Source of the DNA: CAYTSW01 sp964440605
GTDB taxonomy: Bacteria > Planctomycetota > Phycisphaerae > Phycisphaerales > UBA1924
DNA length: 56,915 bases
Assembly (NCBI GenBank): GCA_964440605.1
Contig: CAYTSW010000005.1
Coordinates: 1-56,915 of the forward strand
Reading direction: 5' to 3'
Shown here: piece after piece, positions 49,823 through 56,915 of the stretch
Position numbering within the stretch: position 1 is the first letter of the stretch
Layout of the letters: every line of letters starts with the position of its first letter
The notes under the pieces: model-generated
What the model saw: only the letters and a program-made list of their open reading frames with translations
The model's database searches: none
What the model was told of the DNA's origin: nothing
Program-made: the position numbers and the translations under genes

Positions 49823-50856
49823 GGGCGTCCTTCGAGCCAGGCGAGGTCCTCGGCTTTCAAGCGTACCGCCTCACGCGGCAGGCGTTGGAGGTCGAACCGC
49901 TCGGCGAACTCGGACGCGTCCATGTCTCGTGGCACGTCGGGGAGCACCCCGCTCCACGAGGCGATGAGGCCGACCACGCGTTCGGGCGTGACGCCTCGAT
50001 CGCGGAAGGTGATGAGCCGGGTGTCGCCGTGACGTTTGGCCAGGCGTCGTCCGTCCGGCCCGAGGACCAGCGGTAGATGGGTGTAGCGGGGCAGCGCGTG
50101 ATCGAGCTCCAGGGCGCGATGGAGCAGCGCCTGGCGGGCGGTGGAAGGCAGCAGATCGTCGCCGCGCACGACCTCGGTGATGCCCTGGCGGGCGTCGTCC
50201 ACGACGACGGCCAGTTGGTACGCCGGCTGACCCCGCTTGGTCCAAATGACGAAGTCGCCCACGTCTTCGTGAACGTCGGTTGTTTGCGCGCCGGCGAAGT
50301 TGTCGTCGAACGAGGTCTCGCCAGGCGCGACGAGCAGGCGCCAGTTGGTCCGAGGGTTGTCGAAGGCCCGCGCCCTTCCTGCGTCTCCGGGCCTCAGTTC
50401 CGGGGGGAAGCGCCGTTCGCCCGAGCCCTCCTGCGGCGCGCTGGCGGCGGCTTCGATCTGCTTTCGCGTGAGGTCCGACGGATAGGCAGTCCCGGCGGCC
50501 GCCAGTGAGCGCATGGTGGCGACATACGGCTCGAGATCGTCTGACTGGCGGACGGGGCCCTCATCCCAGTCGAGCCCGAGCCAGGCGAGGATGTCGAGCG
50601 CCTGGTGCTCGGCTTCGGGCTTGATGCGCGGGCCGTCGAGGTCCTCGATGCGCATGAGGATGCGCCAGCCGCGTCGGCGGGCGAGGGCCCAGTTGATCAG
50701 GAAGGTGCGTGCGTTGCCCAGGTGTAGCGCGCCGGTGGGAGAGGGGGCGAGTCGCGTCCGGGCGGAAGCGGCGACCGGAGGGGTGGCCGGACGATCATCT
50801 TCGGGATTCTCGGTGGGGCCGTGAGGGGAAGGGGGGGTGGGGCTTGACGTGGGCAT
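49819..50856 (-). CDS. gluQ: Glutamyl-Q tRNA(Asp) synthetase-like protein
   Basis: A 345-residue class I synthetase core without the anticodon-binding domain of GltX, so probably GluQ, which attaches glutamate to queuosine in tRNA(Asp). ATP motifs are RLAPSPTGALHLGNARTFLI (HLGN for HIGH) and LAKRHGD (for KMSKS). YQLAVVVDDARQGITEVVRG is typical of GluQ. The region where E. coli GluQ has its zinc cysteines (YYCTCTR) reads YPSDLTR, so the zinc site is lost. I start at MPTSSPTPP (ATG 50856); the open frame runs 37 codons further. It overlaps the DUF192 gene. Confidence 0.88.
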   Translation of the reverse strand: MPTSSPTPPSPHGPTENPEDDRPATPPVAASARTRLAPSPTGALHLGNARTFLINWALARRRGWRILMRIEDLDGPRIKPEAEHQALDILAWLGLDWDEGPVRQSDDLEPYVATMRSLAAAGTAYPSDLTRKQIEAAASAPQEGSGERRFPPELRPGDAGRARAFDNPRTNWRLLVAPGETSFDDNFAGAQTTDVHEDVGDFVIWTKRGQPAYQLAVVVDDARQGITEVVRGDDLLPSTARQALLHRALELDHALPRYTHLPLVLGPDGRRLAKRHGDTRLITFRDRGVTPERVVGLIASWSGVLPDVPRDMDASEFAERFDLQRLPREAVRLKAEDLAWLEGRP

Positions 50857-50932
50857 GCGTGGGCCGAAGATACCGGCGCACCGGCTGCGCGTCGCACGAG
50901 GTGCGTGACTCTTTGAGACGGGCGGATGGATC

Positions 50933-51214
50933 ATGGAGAAGTTGAGCGAGGCGCAGGTGGAGGCCAAGCTGGAAGGCCTGGGGAACTGGTCGGAGTTGAA
51001 CGGCGCGATTCAGCGCACGTTCCAGTTCAAGGACTTCGTCGAGTCGATGAAGTTCGTCAACACGATCGCTGACCTGGCGGAGCAGCGCCAGCACCATCCG
51101 GACATCCTCATCCGCTGGAACAAGGTGACGTTGACGCTGAGCACCCACGACGCCGGCGGGATCACCGATAAAGATTTCGACCTTGCGAAGGAGGCGGATG
51201 GGTTGGGGGGGTGA
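50933..51214 (+). CDS. phhB: Pterin-4-alpha-carbinolamine dehydratase
   Basis: A 93-residue enzyme that recycles the 4a-hydroxy-pterin made by aromatic amino-acid hydroxylases. The start is MEKLSEAQVEAKLEGLGNW. FKDFVESMKFVNTIADLAEQ and the active-site pattern RQHHPDI with the catalytic histidines follow, then VTLTLSTHDAGGITDKDFDL. Length and order match the family exactly. It is divergent from gluQ. No phenylalanine hydroxylase gene is in the window, so its partner is unknown. Confidence 0.96.
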   Translation: MEKLSEAQVEAKLEGLGNWSELNGAIQRTFQFKDFVESMKFVNTIADLAEQRQHHPDILIRWNKVTLTLSTHDAGGITDKDFDLAKEADGLGG

Positions 51215-51259
51215 AGTGAGAAGAGACGAAGAGATGGAGTGAGGGAGGCGTCTGGCAAG

Positions 51260-51280
51260 CACCGGGCGCGAGCCCGGTGG
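51260..51280. repeat. Palindromic repeat CACCGGGCGCGAGCCCGGTGG
   Basis: A near-perfect hairpin with arms CACCGGGC and GCCCGGTG in the 124-bp gap between convergent phhB and the oxidoreductase-like gene. Reverse copy at 17848 and a one-base variant at 52351. Confidence 0.65.
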
Positions 51281-51297
51281 AGTTCGGGCCGGGGGGG

Positions 51298-51319
51298 CAC
51301 GGGTTGTGAACAACCCGTG
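51298..51319. repeat. Palindromic repeat CACGGGTTG-TGAA-CAACCCGTG
   Basis: A 9-bp perfect stem with a TGAA loop, 18 bp from the previous repeat and of the CACGGG type seen at 27677. The two hairpins together occupy the convergent gap and might stop both transcripts, though neither has a T-run. Confidence 0.65.
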
Positions 51320-51338
51320 GCACGCCGTCTCGGGGGCC

Positions 51339-52292
51339 CTAACCGCTCGCCATAACGAGCACGTCGCCGGGGCGTTCGGCACAACCGGAGCGAGCGCTGA
51401 GCAGGACCGCGCCGCACATGGCGAGCACTTCGGCGCGGTCGTAGGGCTCGGGGCTGGGCAAACGGGGGTCGATGGCGCGGGCGAGGTGTTCGCTCAGGAC
51501 GTCTTGCGTGGCGGCCTGATCGGCCCGCGACGAGCGGTCGCGGATGGCGCCGTCGGGGCCGATGATCTCGAAGCCGGCGTCGGTGAATCGGAGGGTGCCT
51601 TCGGCCGCGACGATCGTCATGCCGCGGCTCCAGCCGCCGGACTGCTCGGCGATGGAGACGGTCGCCGAGAGGCCGCGCGCAAAGCGCAGGTGGGCGGTGA
51701 GGTTGCCGCGGACGTCGCGGAGTGAGCGAGCGGTCGCGGTCGACGCGTCAACGCTCTCGGGCAGGCCCAGCAGGGCGTGGAGCAGGTGCATGGCGTCGTA
51801 GAGGGCGGCCGACGCGGGCCAGGCCGAGGCGGGCGTGCGGATGGCGACGTGGACGGTGCGCAGTTCGCCGAGCGCGCCGAGCGCGTCGAGCACGTCGGCG
51901 AAGCGCCGAGCGTCGCGCATCAGGCCGAAGATGGGCGCGGCCTCGAGCCGGCGCTGGCGGAGGGTCTGCAACTCGCGCACGTCGGTCGGCGTCGGCCCGA
52001 GCGCGTGCAGACGGAAGGCTTCAGGCACGGCGGCGAGCAGGGCCGGGTCGTCGAGGGGCGAAGGGTCGAGAAAGAGCGCGAGCGGCTGGGCATTCGCGTC
52101 GTCGAAGGCGTGCTGCACGAAGACACGCGGGTCGTCGGTGGTGGGGCGGTCGTCGTCGGCGGGGCGGTCGAGATGCCCGACGGAGCCGACGAGCCGGAGG
52201 TCGAGGCCGACGCGGCTCGCGAGCGCGTCGAGCAGAGGAGCCTGTTCGGGCGTAAGCCAGGCGATGGTAGGGGTGAGCAAAGAAGTGGGCAT
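51339..52292 (-). CDS. Oxidoreductase-like protein, degenerate Gfo/Idh/MocA type
   Basis: A 317-residue soluble protein. The C-terminal part has features like the Gfo/Idh/MocA substrate domain: LHALLGLPESVDASTATARS, GGWSRGMTIVAAEGTLRFTD, IIGPDGAIRDR and PSPEPYDRAEVLAMCGAVLL. The N-terminal part should hold the NAD site but shows no GxGxxG; it begins MPTSLLTPTIAWLTPEQAP. It may therefore be a non-catalytic relative. I start at MPTSLLTP (ATG 52292) because the earlier ATG adds a hydrophobic stretch lacking positive charge. It is divergent from the RNase P RNA gene. Family assignment is tentative. Confidence 0.55.
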   Translation of the reverse strand: MPTSLLTPTIAWLTPEQAPLLDALASRVGLDLRLVGSVGHLDRPADDDRPTTDDPRVFVQHAFDDANAQPLALFLDPSPLDDPALLAAVPEAFRLHALGPTPTDVRELQTLRQRRLEAAPIFGLMRDARRFADVLDALGALGELRTVHVAIRTPASAWPASAALYDAMHLLHALLGLPESVDASTATARSLRDVRGNLTAHLRFARGLSATVSIAEQSGGWSRGMTIVAAEGTLRFTDAGFEIIGPDGAIRDRSSRADQAATQDVLSEHLARAIDPRLPSPEPYDRAEVLAMCGAVLLSARSGCAERPGDVLVMASG

Positions 52293-52350
52293 CAGTGGGA
52301 CGATATCGACCATTGCAGGCACGGAGGCACCGAGAAGGAGAGTCATCGAG

Positions 52351-52370
52351 CACCGGGCGCAAGCCCGGTG
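52351..52370. repeat. Palindromic repeat CACCGGGCGCAAGCCCGGTG
   Basis: A copy of the 51260 element differing by one base in the loop, placed between the oxidoreductase-like gene and the RNase P RNA, upstream of the latter's likely promoter. Confidence 0.6.
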
Positions 52371-52419
52371 GGGTTGTGCGCGGGATCTTCTTGGGTCTTA
52401 CGACCTAGGATTGTGTTCA

Positions 52420-52840
52420 GTGCGTTGGCAGGCGACCGCCTCGGCACCGGGCTCGTGCTCGGACGCCGCGGAGGAAAGTCCGAGCACGGCAGGGCAGAGC
52501 GGTGGGTAACGCCCACCCGTCCGTCGGTCGCGGGCGAGGGACAGTGAGAAGAAAACGACCGCCGATGGCCCCGGGGTTGAGCCGGGGCACAGGTAAGGGT
52601 GAGAAGGTGCGGTAAGAGCGCACCAGTCGGCTGGTGACAGCCGGGCTGTCAAACCCCGCTCCGTGCAAGGTCACGCAGTCGCCGCGCCCCGTGTGTATCC
52701 CGGGGCGACGACCGGCCCGGTCGGCAGGCGACGGGTGGACCGCTTGTGACCCGCGTGGCAACGCGCGGGCGAGAGAAATGGTCGCGACCGCCTGAGCTCT
52801 GGCTCGGGCGGGACAGAACTCGGCTTACCGCCGACGCCCG
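52420..52840 (+). ncRNA. rnpB: RNase P RNA, bacterial type A
   Basis: The catalytic RNA of RNase P, which trims tRNA 5' ends. Conserved region I (GAGGAAAGTCCGAGC) is at 52471-52485, GGTAAGAGCGCACC at 52611-52624, GAGAGAAATGG at 52771-52781 and the 3' ACAGAACTCGGCTTA at 52813-52827. The P1 stem pairs GCGTTGGC (52422-52429) with GCCGACGC (52830-52837), which fixes both ends within a few bases. The length of about 420 nt is slightly above the E. coli 377. A TAGGAT box at 52406-52411 may be its -10. A perfect terminator hairpin follows. Confidence 0.93.
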
Positions 52841-52847
52841 ACCCGAC

Positions 52848-52884
52848 GCGAGCCGCGGTGCAGGCCGCGGCTCGCGGCCTTTTT
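52848..52884 (+). terminator. Rho-independent terminator of rnpB
   Basis: An 11-bp perfect stem (GCGAGCCGCGG at 52848-52858 with its complement at 52865-52875) with a 6-nt loop is followed by GGCC and five T (52880-52884). It lies about 10 bp after the RNase P RNA and 37 bp before the convergent topA stop. Confidence 0.88.
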
Positions 52885-52920
52885 GATCGTTCGTAGCCCG
52901 TCGGGGGGACGCGTGAGGGC

Positions 52921-55659
52921 CTACGCCACGTCGGCCTGCTCCACCTTCGACGGGTCGTCGATCAGGAGCGCTTCGACCTCCGGTGCGTCGGGCAGGGGCT
53001 GGCCCTTTTCGTCCGTCAGCGGGCGGCCATCGAGGGTGCGGATGATCGGGATCGGGTTGGCCTTGAGCAAGTTTTTGAGCTGGAGCTCGAGGTGCTTCTG
53101 CTTCTGCTCTTCAAGCTCGGCCCACTTGCCGCGGCCTCGGCACTTGGGGAAGGTCGAGCAGCCGAGCCACGGCCCGCGGACGCCGTCGCGTAGATACATG
53201 TTCGCGCCGCACTTGGGGCAGGGCAGGTCGGTCTCGAGCGGCGGGGGGGGCGGGGCCTTGACCTTCCCCTTTTTGTCGATGTTCAGGATGATGCCGACGT
53301 CCTGGCTCTCGCCCTCTTCGAGCGCGGTGGTCACGAAGGGGCCGAAGCGGCCGGTCTTCTTGATCATCGGGCGGCCGGTCTCGGGGCAGCGGATGTTGAC
53401 GTACTCCGCTTCCATGACACGGCCCTCGCGGTCGACGGGGGCGGCATAGTTGCAGTCGGGGTAGCGCGAGCAGGAGAGGAAGCGCCCGTTCTTGCCGAAG
53501 CGGTAGACGGTCTCGGCGCCGCACTTGCCGCACTCGTAGGGCGCGGGCTGGGTTTCGGCCTTGGCGTGGGTGAGGTTCTCGAGGGCGTCTTCGAGCTTCT
53601 CGGCGAAGGGGCCGTAGAAGCCGGCGAGGACGGTCTGCCAGCGCAGGTGCTCGGACTCGATCTTGTCGAGCTCGGCTTCCATGTCGCGGGTGTAGCCGAG
53701 CTCCATGATCTCGGGGAAGGCCTCCATCAGCTTGTCGGTGACGACCTCGCCAAGGTCGGTCGCAAAGAAGCGGCGGTTGACCTGCTCGACGTAGCGCCGA
53801 TCCTGGATGACGCCGATGATCGAGGCGTACGTCGAGGGGCGGCCGATGCCCTCGGACTCGAGCGTCTTGATGAGGCTCGCCTCGGAGTAGCGCGGCGGTG
53901 GGCTGGAGAAGGTCTGCCTGGGGTCGATGGAGAAGGGCGCGAGGTCCTGGCCTTCGTTGACCGACGGCAGGGTCTGCTCGTCGGAGGCGGTCGGCACGCC
54001 GTACGCCCGGTAGAAGCCGTCGAAGACGAGCACGCGGCCGGTGGCCTTGAAGGTGAGGGGGGTGTTCGTGTCGCGGCCGCCGGTGATGAGGACCGTGGTG
54101 GAGTCCCACTGGGCGGGGGTCATTTGGCAGGAAACGAAGCGTCGCCAGATGAGGTCATATAGACGCCACTGGTCCTTGTCGAGCACGCCCTTGAGTGACT
54201 CGGGGGTGCGGCGGACGTCGGTCGGGCGGATGGCTTCGTGCGCTTCCTGGGCGTCCTTGTTGGAAGAGCGGAAGAAGTTGGGCTTGTCCGGGAGGTACTT
54301 GTCGCCGAACTCGGAGCCGATGTGGCCGCGGGCCTGCTCGATGGCGGGGCCGGAGAGGTGGGTCGAGTCGGTACGCATGTAGGTGATCAGGCCGACGGAG
54401 CCCTCGCCGGGGACTTCGAGGCCTTCGTACAGGCGCTGGGCGACGCGCATGGTCTTCTGGGCGCCGAAGCTCAAGCGGCTGCTGGCGGCCTGCTGCATCG
54501 TCGAGGTGATGAAGGGCGGAGAGGGGCGTGAGGTCGTCCGCTTGGTCTCGATGGACGTGATGTGGTAGGGGGTCGAGGTGTCGGCGACGCCTTCGACGGT
54601 GCGCACGCGGCTGGCGGGGCCCTTGGCCTCGGGGTCCTGCTCGACGGTCGTGGTGACGTCGCGCAGGCCGGCGAGTTCGGCGATCTCTACGACCTGGGGC
54701 GTGAGGTCCTTCGGCTCCCTGCCCTCGATGGGCGAGGGGTCGTCCGGGTCGTCGGACTTGGCGAGCTTGCCCTTCTGGCCGATGTCGAAGCTCTTGCCGC
54801 CCACTTCGATGAGTTCGGCCTTGATGGCGTCGTGCTCGGCGAGCCAGGCGTTCTGGGCCTTGATGGTCGGCGTGTTACCCTTCTCGTCGGTCCGGGAGGC
54901 GAAATCGGCCCATTGCTCGACGAGGCCCTCGGCCTGCTTGGGGTCGAGCGCGAAGCGGGCGGTCATCTTCCACGATTCGTCGGGCACGAAGGCGCGGATC
55001 TCGCGCTCGCGTTCGACGACGAGGCGGACGGCGACGGACTGCACGCGACCGGCCGACAGCCCCCGCGCCACCTTCTTCCAGAGCAGGGGCGAGACCTGGT
55101 AGCCGACGATGCGGTCAAGGATGCGCCGGGCCTGCTGCGCATCGACCTTGTTCATGTCGATCGTGTGCGGGTTGGAGAAGGCACGTTTGATCTCGTCGCG
55201 GGTGATGGCGTTGAAGACCACGCGCTTGGCCTGCTCGGGCTCGACGTCCAGAAGTTGCGCGAGGTGCCAGGCGATCGCCTCGCCCTCGCGGTCGAGGTCG
55301 GTCGCGAACCAGATCTCGGCGGCGTTCTTGGCCGCGCGTTTGAGCTCGTTGACGGTCTTGCTCTTGCCTTCGAGGACGGTGTAGGTGGGGGCGAAGTCGC
55401 TATCGAGGTCGACGCCGGGGACGGGGCGTTTGTCGCCCTTGGGGTTTTTGGATGGGAGGTCGCGGATGTGCCCGACGGAGGCTTTGACGACGTAGTCGGC
55501 CCCGAGGTACTTATTGATTGTTCGGGCCTTGGCGGGGGATTCGACGATGACGAGGCGTTTGCCCGCGGCGTCGGCGCCGCCGGACCCGCTGCGGGAGCCG
55601 GCCTTCTTGGTGCTGCGCTTCTTGGAGGTCTTCTTCTTGGTGGAAGTCTTCTTGGCCAT
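52921..55659 (-). CDS. topA: DNA topoisomerase I
   Basis: A 912-residue type IA topoisomerase that relaxes negative supercoils. After a Lys/Ser/Thr-rich basic start (KKTSTKKKTSKKRSTKKAGS) comes the Toprim domain with VIVESPAKARTI and ATDLDREGEAIAWH. The active Tyr is about 427 in GLITYMRTDSTHLS. The C-terminus has zinc-ribbon modules: CGKCGAETVY with SCSRYPDCNY, a CPETG module missing its second Cys pair, and CPKCGANMYL with GCSTFPKCRGRG. The last 60 residues contain LELQLKNLLKANPIPIIRTL. I start at MAKKTSTKKK (ATG 55659); nine more codons are open upstream. The basic N-terminal tail is unusual for TopA and may bind DNA or RNA. Confidence 0.95.
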   Translation of the reverse strand: MAKKTSTKKKTSKKRSTKKAGSRSGSGGADAAGKRLVIVESPAKARTINKYLGADYVVKASVGHIRDLPSKNPKGDKRPVPGVDLDSDFAPTYTVLEGKSKTVNELKRAAKNAAEIWFATDLDREGEAIAWHLAQLLDVEPEQAKRVVFNAITRDEIKRAFSNPHTIDMNKVDAQQARRILDRIVGYQVSPLLWKKVARGLSAGRVQSVAVRLVVEREREIRAFVPDESWKMTARFALDPKQAEGLVEQWADFASRTDEKGNTPTIKAQNAWLAEHDAIKAELIEVGGKSFDIGQKGKLAKSDDPDDPSPIEGREPKDLTPQVVEIAELAGLRDVTTTVEQDPEAKGPASRVRTVEGVADTSTPYHITSIETKRTTSRPSPPFITSTMQQAASSRLSFGAQKTMRVAQRLYEGLEVPGEGSVGLITYMRTDSTHLSGPAIEQARGHIGSEFGDKYLPDKPNFFRSSNKDAQEAHEAIRPTDVRRTPESLKGVLDKDQWRLYDLIWRRFVSCQMTPAQWDSTTVLITGGRDTNTPLTFKATGRVLVFDGFYRAYGVPTASDEQTLPSVNEGQDLAPFSIDPRQTFSSPPPRYSEASLIKTLESEGIGRPSTYASIIGVIQDRRYVEQVNRRFFATDLGEVVTDKLMEAFPEIMELGYTRDMEAELDKIESEHLRWQTVLAGFYGPFAEKLEDALENLTHAKAETQPAPYECGKCGAETVYRFGKNGRFLSCSRYPDCNYAAPVDREGRVMEAEYVNIRCPETGRPMIKKTGRFGPFVTTALEEGESQDVGIILNIDKKGKVKAPPPPPLETDLPCPKCGANMYLRDGVRGPWLGCSTFPKCRGRGKWAELEEQKQKHLELQLKNLLKANPIPIIRTLDGRPLTDEKGQPLPDAPEVEALLIDDPSKVEQADVA

Positions 55660-56048
55660 CGCGGCGGGCGGTCCCTCTCGGATCATCGCTTGAGATGATG
55701 TCCGGGTTCGAACAGGTGGTCGGTCCGGGCGGAGTTGAAGCGCCCGGGGCTGTCGCTGTCAAGGCTTTGGGTCGAGATCGTGTTCCATCGGAGCGGGGCC
55801 GGCGGCGGCTCGAGCCTTCGGCTCGAGGGTTTTCGTGAGCGGTGAACGACGGGCTGGACGGGGCGAAGGGGGGCGCTCAGGGGCGGGCGGGGGCGGCGGG
55901 GGGGGGGGGACCGGTGGTGGACGTCACTCTGAATGAGTATTCACTTGAGCCCAGCATCAGCAGAGATAGCTTCTTCCATAGCCCAGGCGCTCCACGCACG
56001 TGGAGCCATCCCCACCCTCCCCCCATCCACCGCTCTGGAGGAGCAGAC
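55660..56048. other. Divergent intergenic region with a 12-base G run
   Basis: These 389 bp carry the promoters of topA (minus) and the PEP-CTERM-like gene (plus). The stretch 55856-55912 is extremely G-rich and contains twelve consecutive G (55898-55909). AT-rich DNA follows at 55927-55978 and is the best candidate for the plus-strand promoter. No gene is visible; a frame open across it continues into the next gene but has no coding bias. Confidence 0.5.
55809..55827. repeat. Hairpin CTCGAGCC-TTC-GGCTCGAG
   Basis: An 8-bp perfect stem with a three-base loop, followed by GGTTTTC on the plus strand. It is close in layout to the other intergenic hairpins, upstream of topA. With no plus-strand gene before it, a terminator role is unlikely. 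Confidence 0.5.
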
Positions 56049-56690
56049 ATGAAGTACGCGCTAGGCGCCATCATCGGCGTCGCGGGCATCGCCGCGACCG
56101 CATCGGGACAGGCTTTTGACGATCGCGGCATGTTCGAAGACGCCGCCATCGACCGGAACATCCCCCTCACGGGTTTCGAGTCCTTCGAGGACGCCGTTCC
56201 CGACCCGCTCGACTTCCTCGACGAGGTCGAGGGCGAGAACCTGACCGTCACCGGCTTCGACACCTTCGACGGCTTCGAGAGCATCTTTACGATCGAGACG
56301 CAGGCGCAGTCGGGGCTTGTCCCGACCGATGGCGACCAACTGCTCCGCGTCTCCACCTTCGACGGTTCGGAGGTCACGATCACCTTCGACGTGCCGGTCA
56401 CCGCGGTCGGCTTCAACGTCATCGGGGCCGGCAACTTCGGCGGGCCCGGCTCCGTCGTCGCCCAGACCGACACCGGCATCCTTCTGGACATCATCGTCGC
56501 CGACAACGACGTCAATGAGACCTTCTTTGCCGGCGTGATCACGAACCAGACCTTCAACTCCATCACGATCTTCAACACCTTCGACGGCGATTCCTACGGC
56601 ATCGACGCGGTCGCCTTCGGCGTGCCGGCCCCCGGCGCGGGCGCCGTGCTCGCGATGGCCGGTCTCGCGATGACCCGCCGCCGCCGCTGA
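56049..56690 (+). CDS. Secreted protein with PEP-CTERM-like sorting tail
   Basis: A 213-residue exported protein. The signal peptide is MKYALGAIIGVAGIAATASG (cut near residue 20). The body is acidic, beta-rich and Asp/Phe/Thr-rich, with repeats of the type GFESFEDAV and GFDTFDGFES. The C-terminus VPAPGAGAVLAMAGLAMTRR followed by RR is a planctomycete PEP-CTERM-like tail: PxP-like motif, short helix, Arg cluster. It would be sorted or anchored by an exosortase-like enzyme, not present here. GGAGGAG five bases before the ATG is a strong ribosome site. Function unknown; probably an envelope or extracellular polymer protein. Confidence 0.85.
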   Translation: MKYALGAIIGVAGIAATASGQAFDDRGMFEDAAIDRNIPLTGFESFEDAVPDPLDFLDEVEGENLTVTGFDTFDGFESIFTIETQAQSGLVPTDGDQLLRVSTFDGSEVTITFDVPVTAVGFNVIGAGNFGGPGSVVAQTDTGILLDIIVADNDVNETFFAGVITNQTFNSITIFNTFDGDSYGIDAVAFGVPAPGAGAVLAMAGLAMTRRRR

Positions 56691-56729
56691 TCCCCCTCGC
56701 CCCTCGAGGTCTTCCGAGCCCTACGACGA

Positions 56730-56757
56730 GCGACGCCGCCTCACCGGGCGGCGTCGC
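56730..56757 (+). terminator. Terminator-like hairpin after the PEP-CTERM-like gene
   Basis: An 11-bp perfect stem (GCGACGCCGCC at 56730-56740, complement at 56747-56757) with a 6-nt loop, followed by CTTTGCC on the plus strand. It lies 40 bp past the stop and overlaps the last codons of miaA, whose sequence it constrains. The T-run is short. Confidence 0.55.
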
Positions 56758-56915
56758 CTTTGCCATGTTCTTCCGGCGCAAGCAGGTCGTCCGCGATGCG
56801 CTGCGAAGCGGCCTGCGCATCCAATTGCTCGGCCTCGAGCCACACCGAGCCGGGCGTCGTGCGCAGGCGGCGGAGCCACGTCCGCTGGTTCTTGGCAAAC
56901 CGCCGCGTCTCGATC
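56741..56915 (-). CDS. miaA: tRNA dimethylallyltransferase (MiaA), C-terminal fragment
   Basis: The minus-strand frame entering at the window edge ends at TGA 56741 and encodes 57 residues that begin IETRRFAKNQRTWLRRLR. This is the conserved C-terminal MiaA signature (TRxxAKRQxTWLR), from the enzyme that adds an isopentenyl group to A37 of tRNAs reading UNN codons. The tail after it (GSVWLEAEQLDAQAASQRIA) resembles the short end of the family. The rest of the gene lies beyond the window, so completeness cannot be judged. Confidence 0.82.
   Translation of the reverse strand, partial: IETRRFAKNQRTWLRRLRTTPGSVWLEAEQLDAQAASQRIADDLLAPEEHGKGDAAR

Noticed and set aside
55700..55740. tRNA gene suggested by GGTTCGAAC
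   Set aside because: The T-loop-like string has no matching acceptor, D or anticodon stems around it.

Overview
The window is high-GC bacterial DNA with no mobile element, CRISPR array, tRNA or rRNA that I can see. It most likely comes from a planctomycete of the Phycisphaerae/Phycisphaerales type. The evidence is: a 57-residue small basic protein of the Verrucomicrobia/Planctomycetes/Chlamydiae kind (23285-23458); two adjacent prepilin-like proteins with a DGH motif (14899-17041); a secreted protein with a planctomycete-style PEP-CTERM-like tail (56049-56690); two very different GroELs; and LpxA, which implies an outer membrane. This lineage call is inference from gene content, not from a marker phylogeny. 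One scaffold gap (10648-10747) interrupts purL. It is flanked by a perfect 55-bp duplication, and collapsing that duplication restores the frame exactly.

Layout. 1-3227: tail of an unknown gene, then an acyl-CoA dehydrogenase and an enoyl-CoA hydratase-like protein (minus strand, fatty-acid oxidation). 3399-9040: a plus-strand locus of a Cys-rich secreted protein, HlyD-like adaptor, MacB/LolD-type ATPase, two FtsX-like permeases and a Cys-motif lipoprotein. It looks like one envelope export system and is the best candidate for something undescribed. 9065-12917: purQ and purL, with two PurS-like domains fused to PurL. 12980-14794: RNase HI, a small membrane protein and a fructosamine-kinase family protein. 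14899-17041: the pseudopilin pair. 17355-21895: RidA-like protein, transaldolase-like aldolase, a membrane Ser/Thr kinase, GAPDH and a small unknown protein.

22062-33523 is one long minus-strand block rich in protein-quality-control genes. In transcription order it holds a zinc-ribbon membrane protein, groEL2, an unknown 192-residue protein, groES, groEL1, a CPCC zinc-binding protein, dnaJ, grpE, an FmdB-type zinc ribbon, acpS, a SPOR-like protein, the small basic protein and an aminotransferase. dnaK is not in the window. 33610-35006: MoxR ATPase and CDGSH iron-sulfur protein. 35019-42198: PEP carboxylase and an RND efflux pump with its adaptor but no outer-membrane channel. 42275-51214: HNH endonuclease, purH, a beta-propeller lipoprotein, riboflavin synthase, lpxA, a SpoIIE-type phosphatase, a DUF192 lipoprotein, a GluQ-like synthetase and pterin carbinolamine dehydratase. 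51339-56915: an oxidoreductase-like protein, RNase P RNA with its terminator, topA, the PEP-CTERM-like protein and the C-terminus of miaA.

Most genes are housekeeping. What ordinary annotation would miss: the purL assembly artefact, the short small basic protein, the RNase P RNA, the miaA tail at the window edge, and at least three families of short palindromic intergenic repeats. These repeats lie in many gaps between genes and lengthen neighbouring ORFs artificially.
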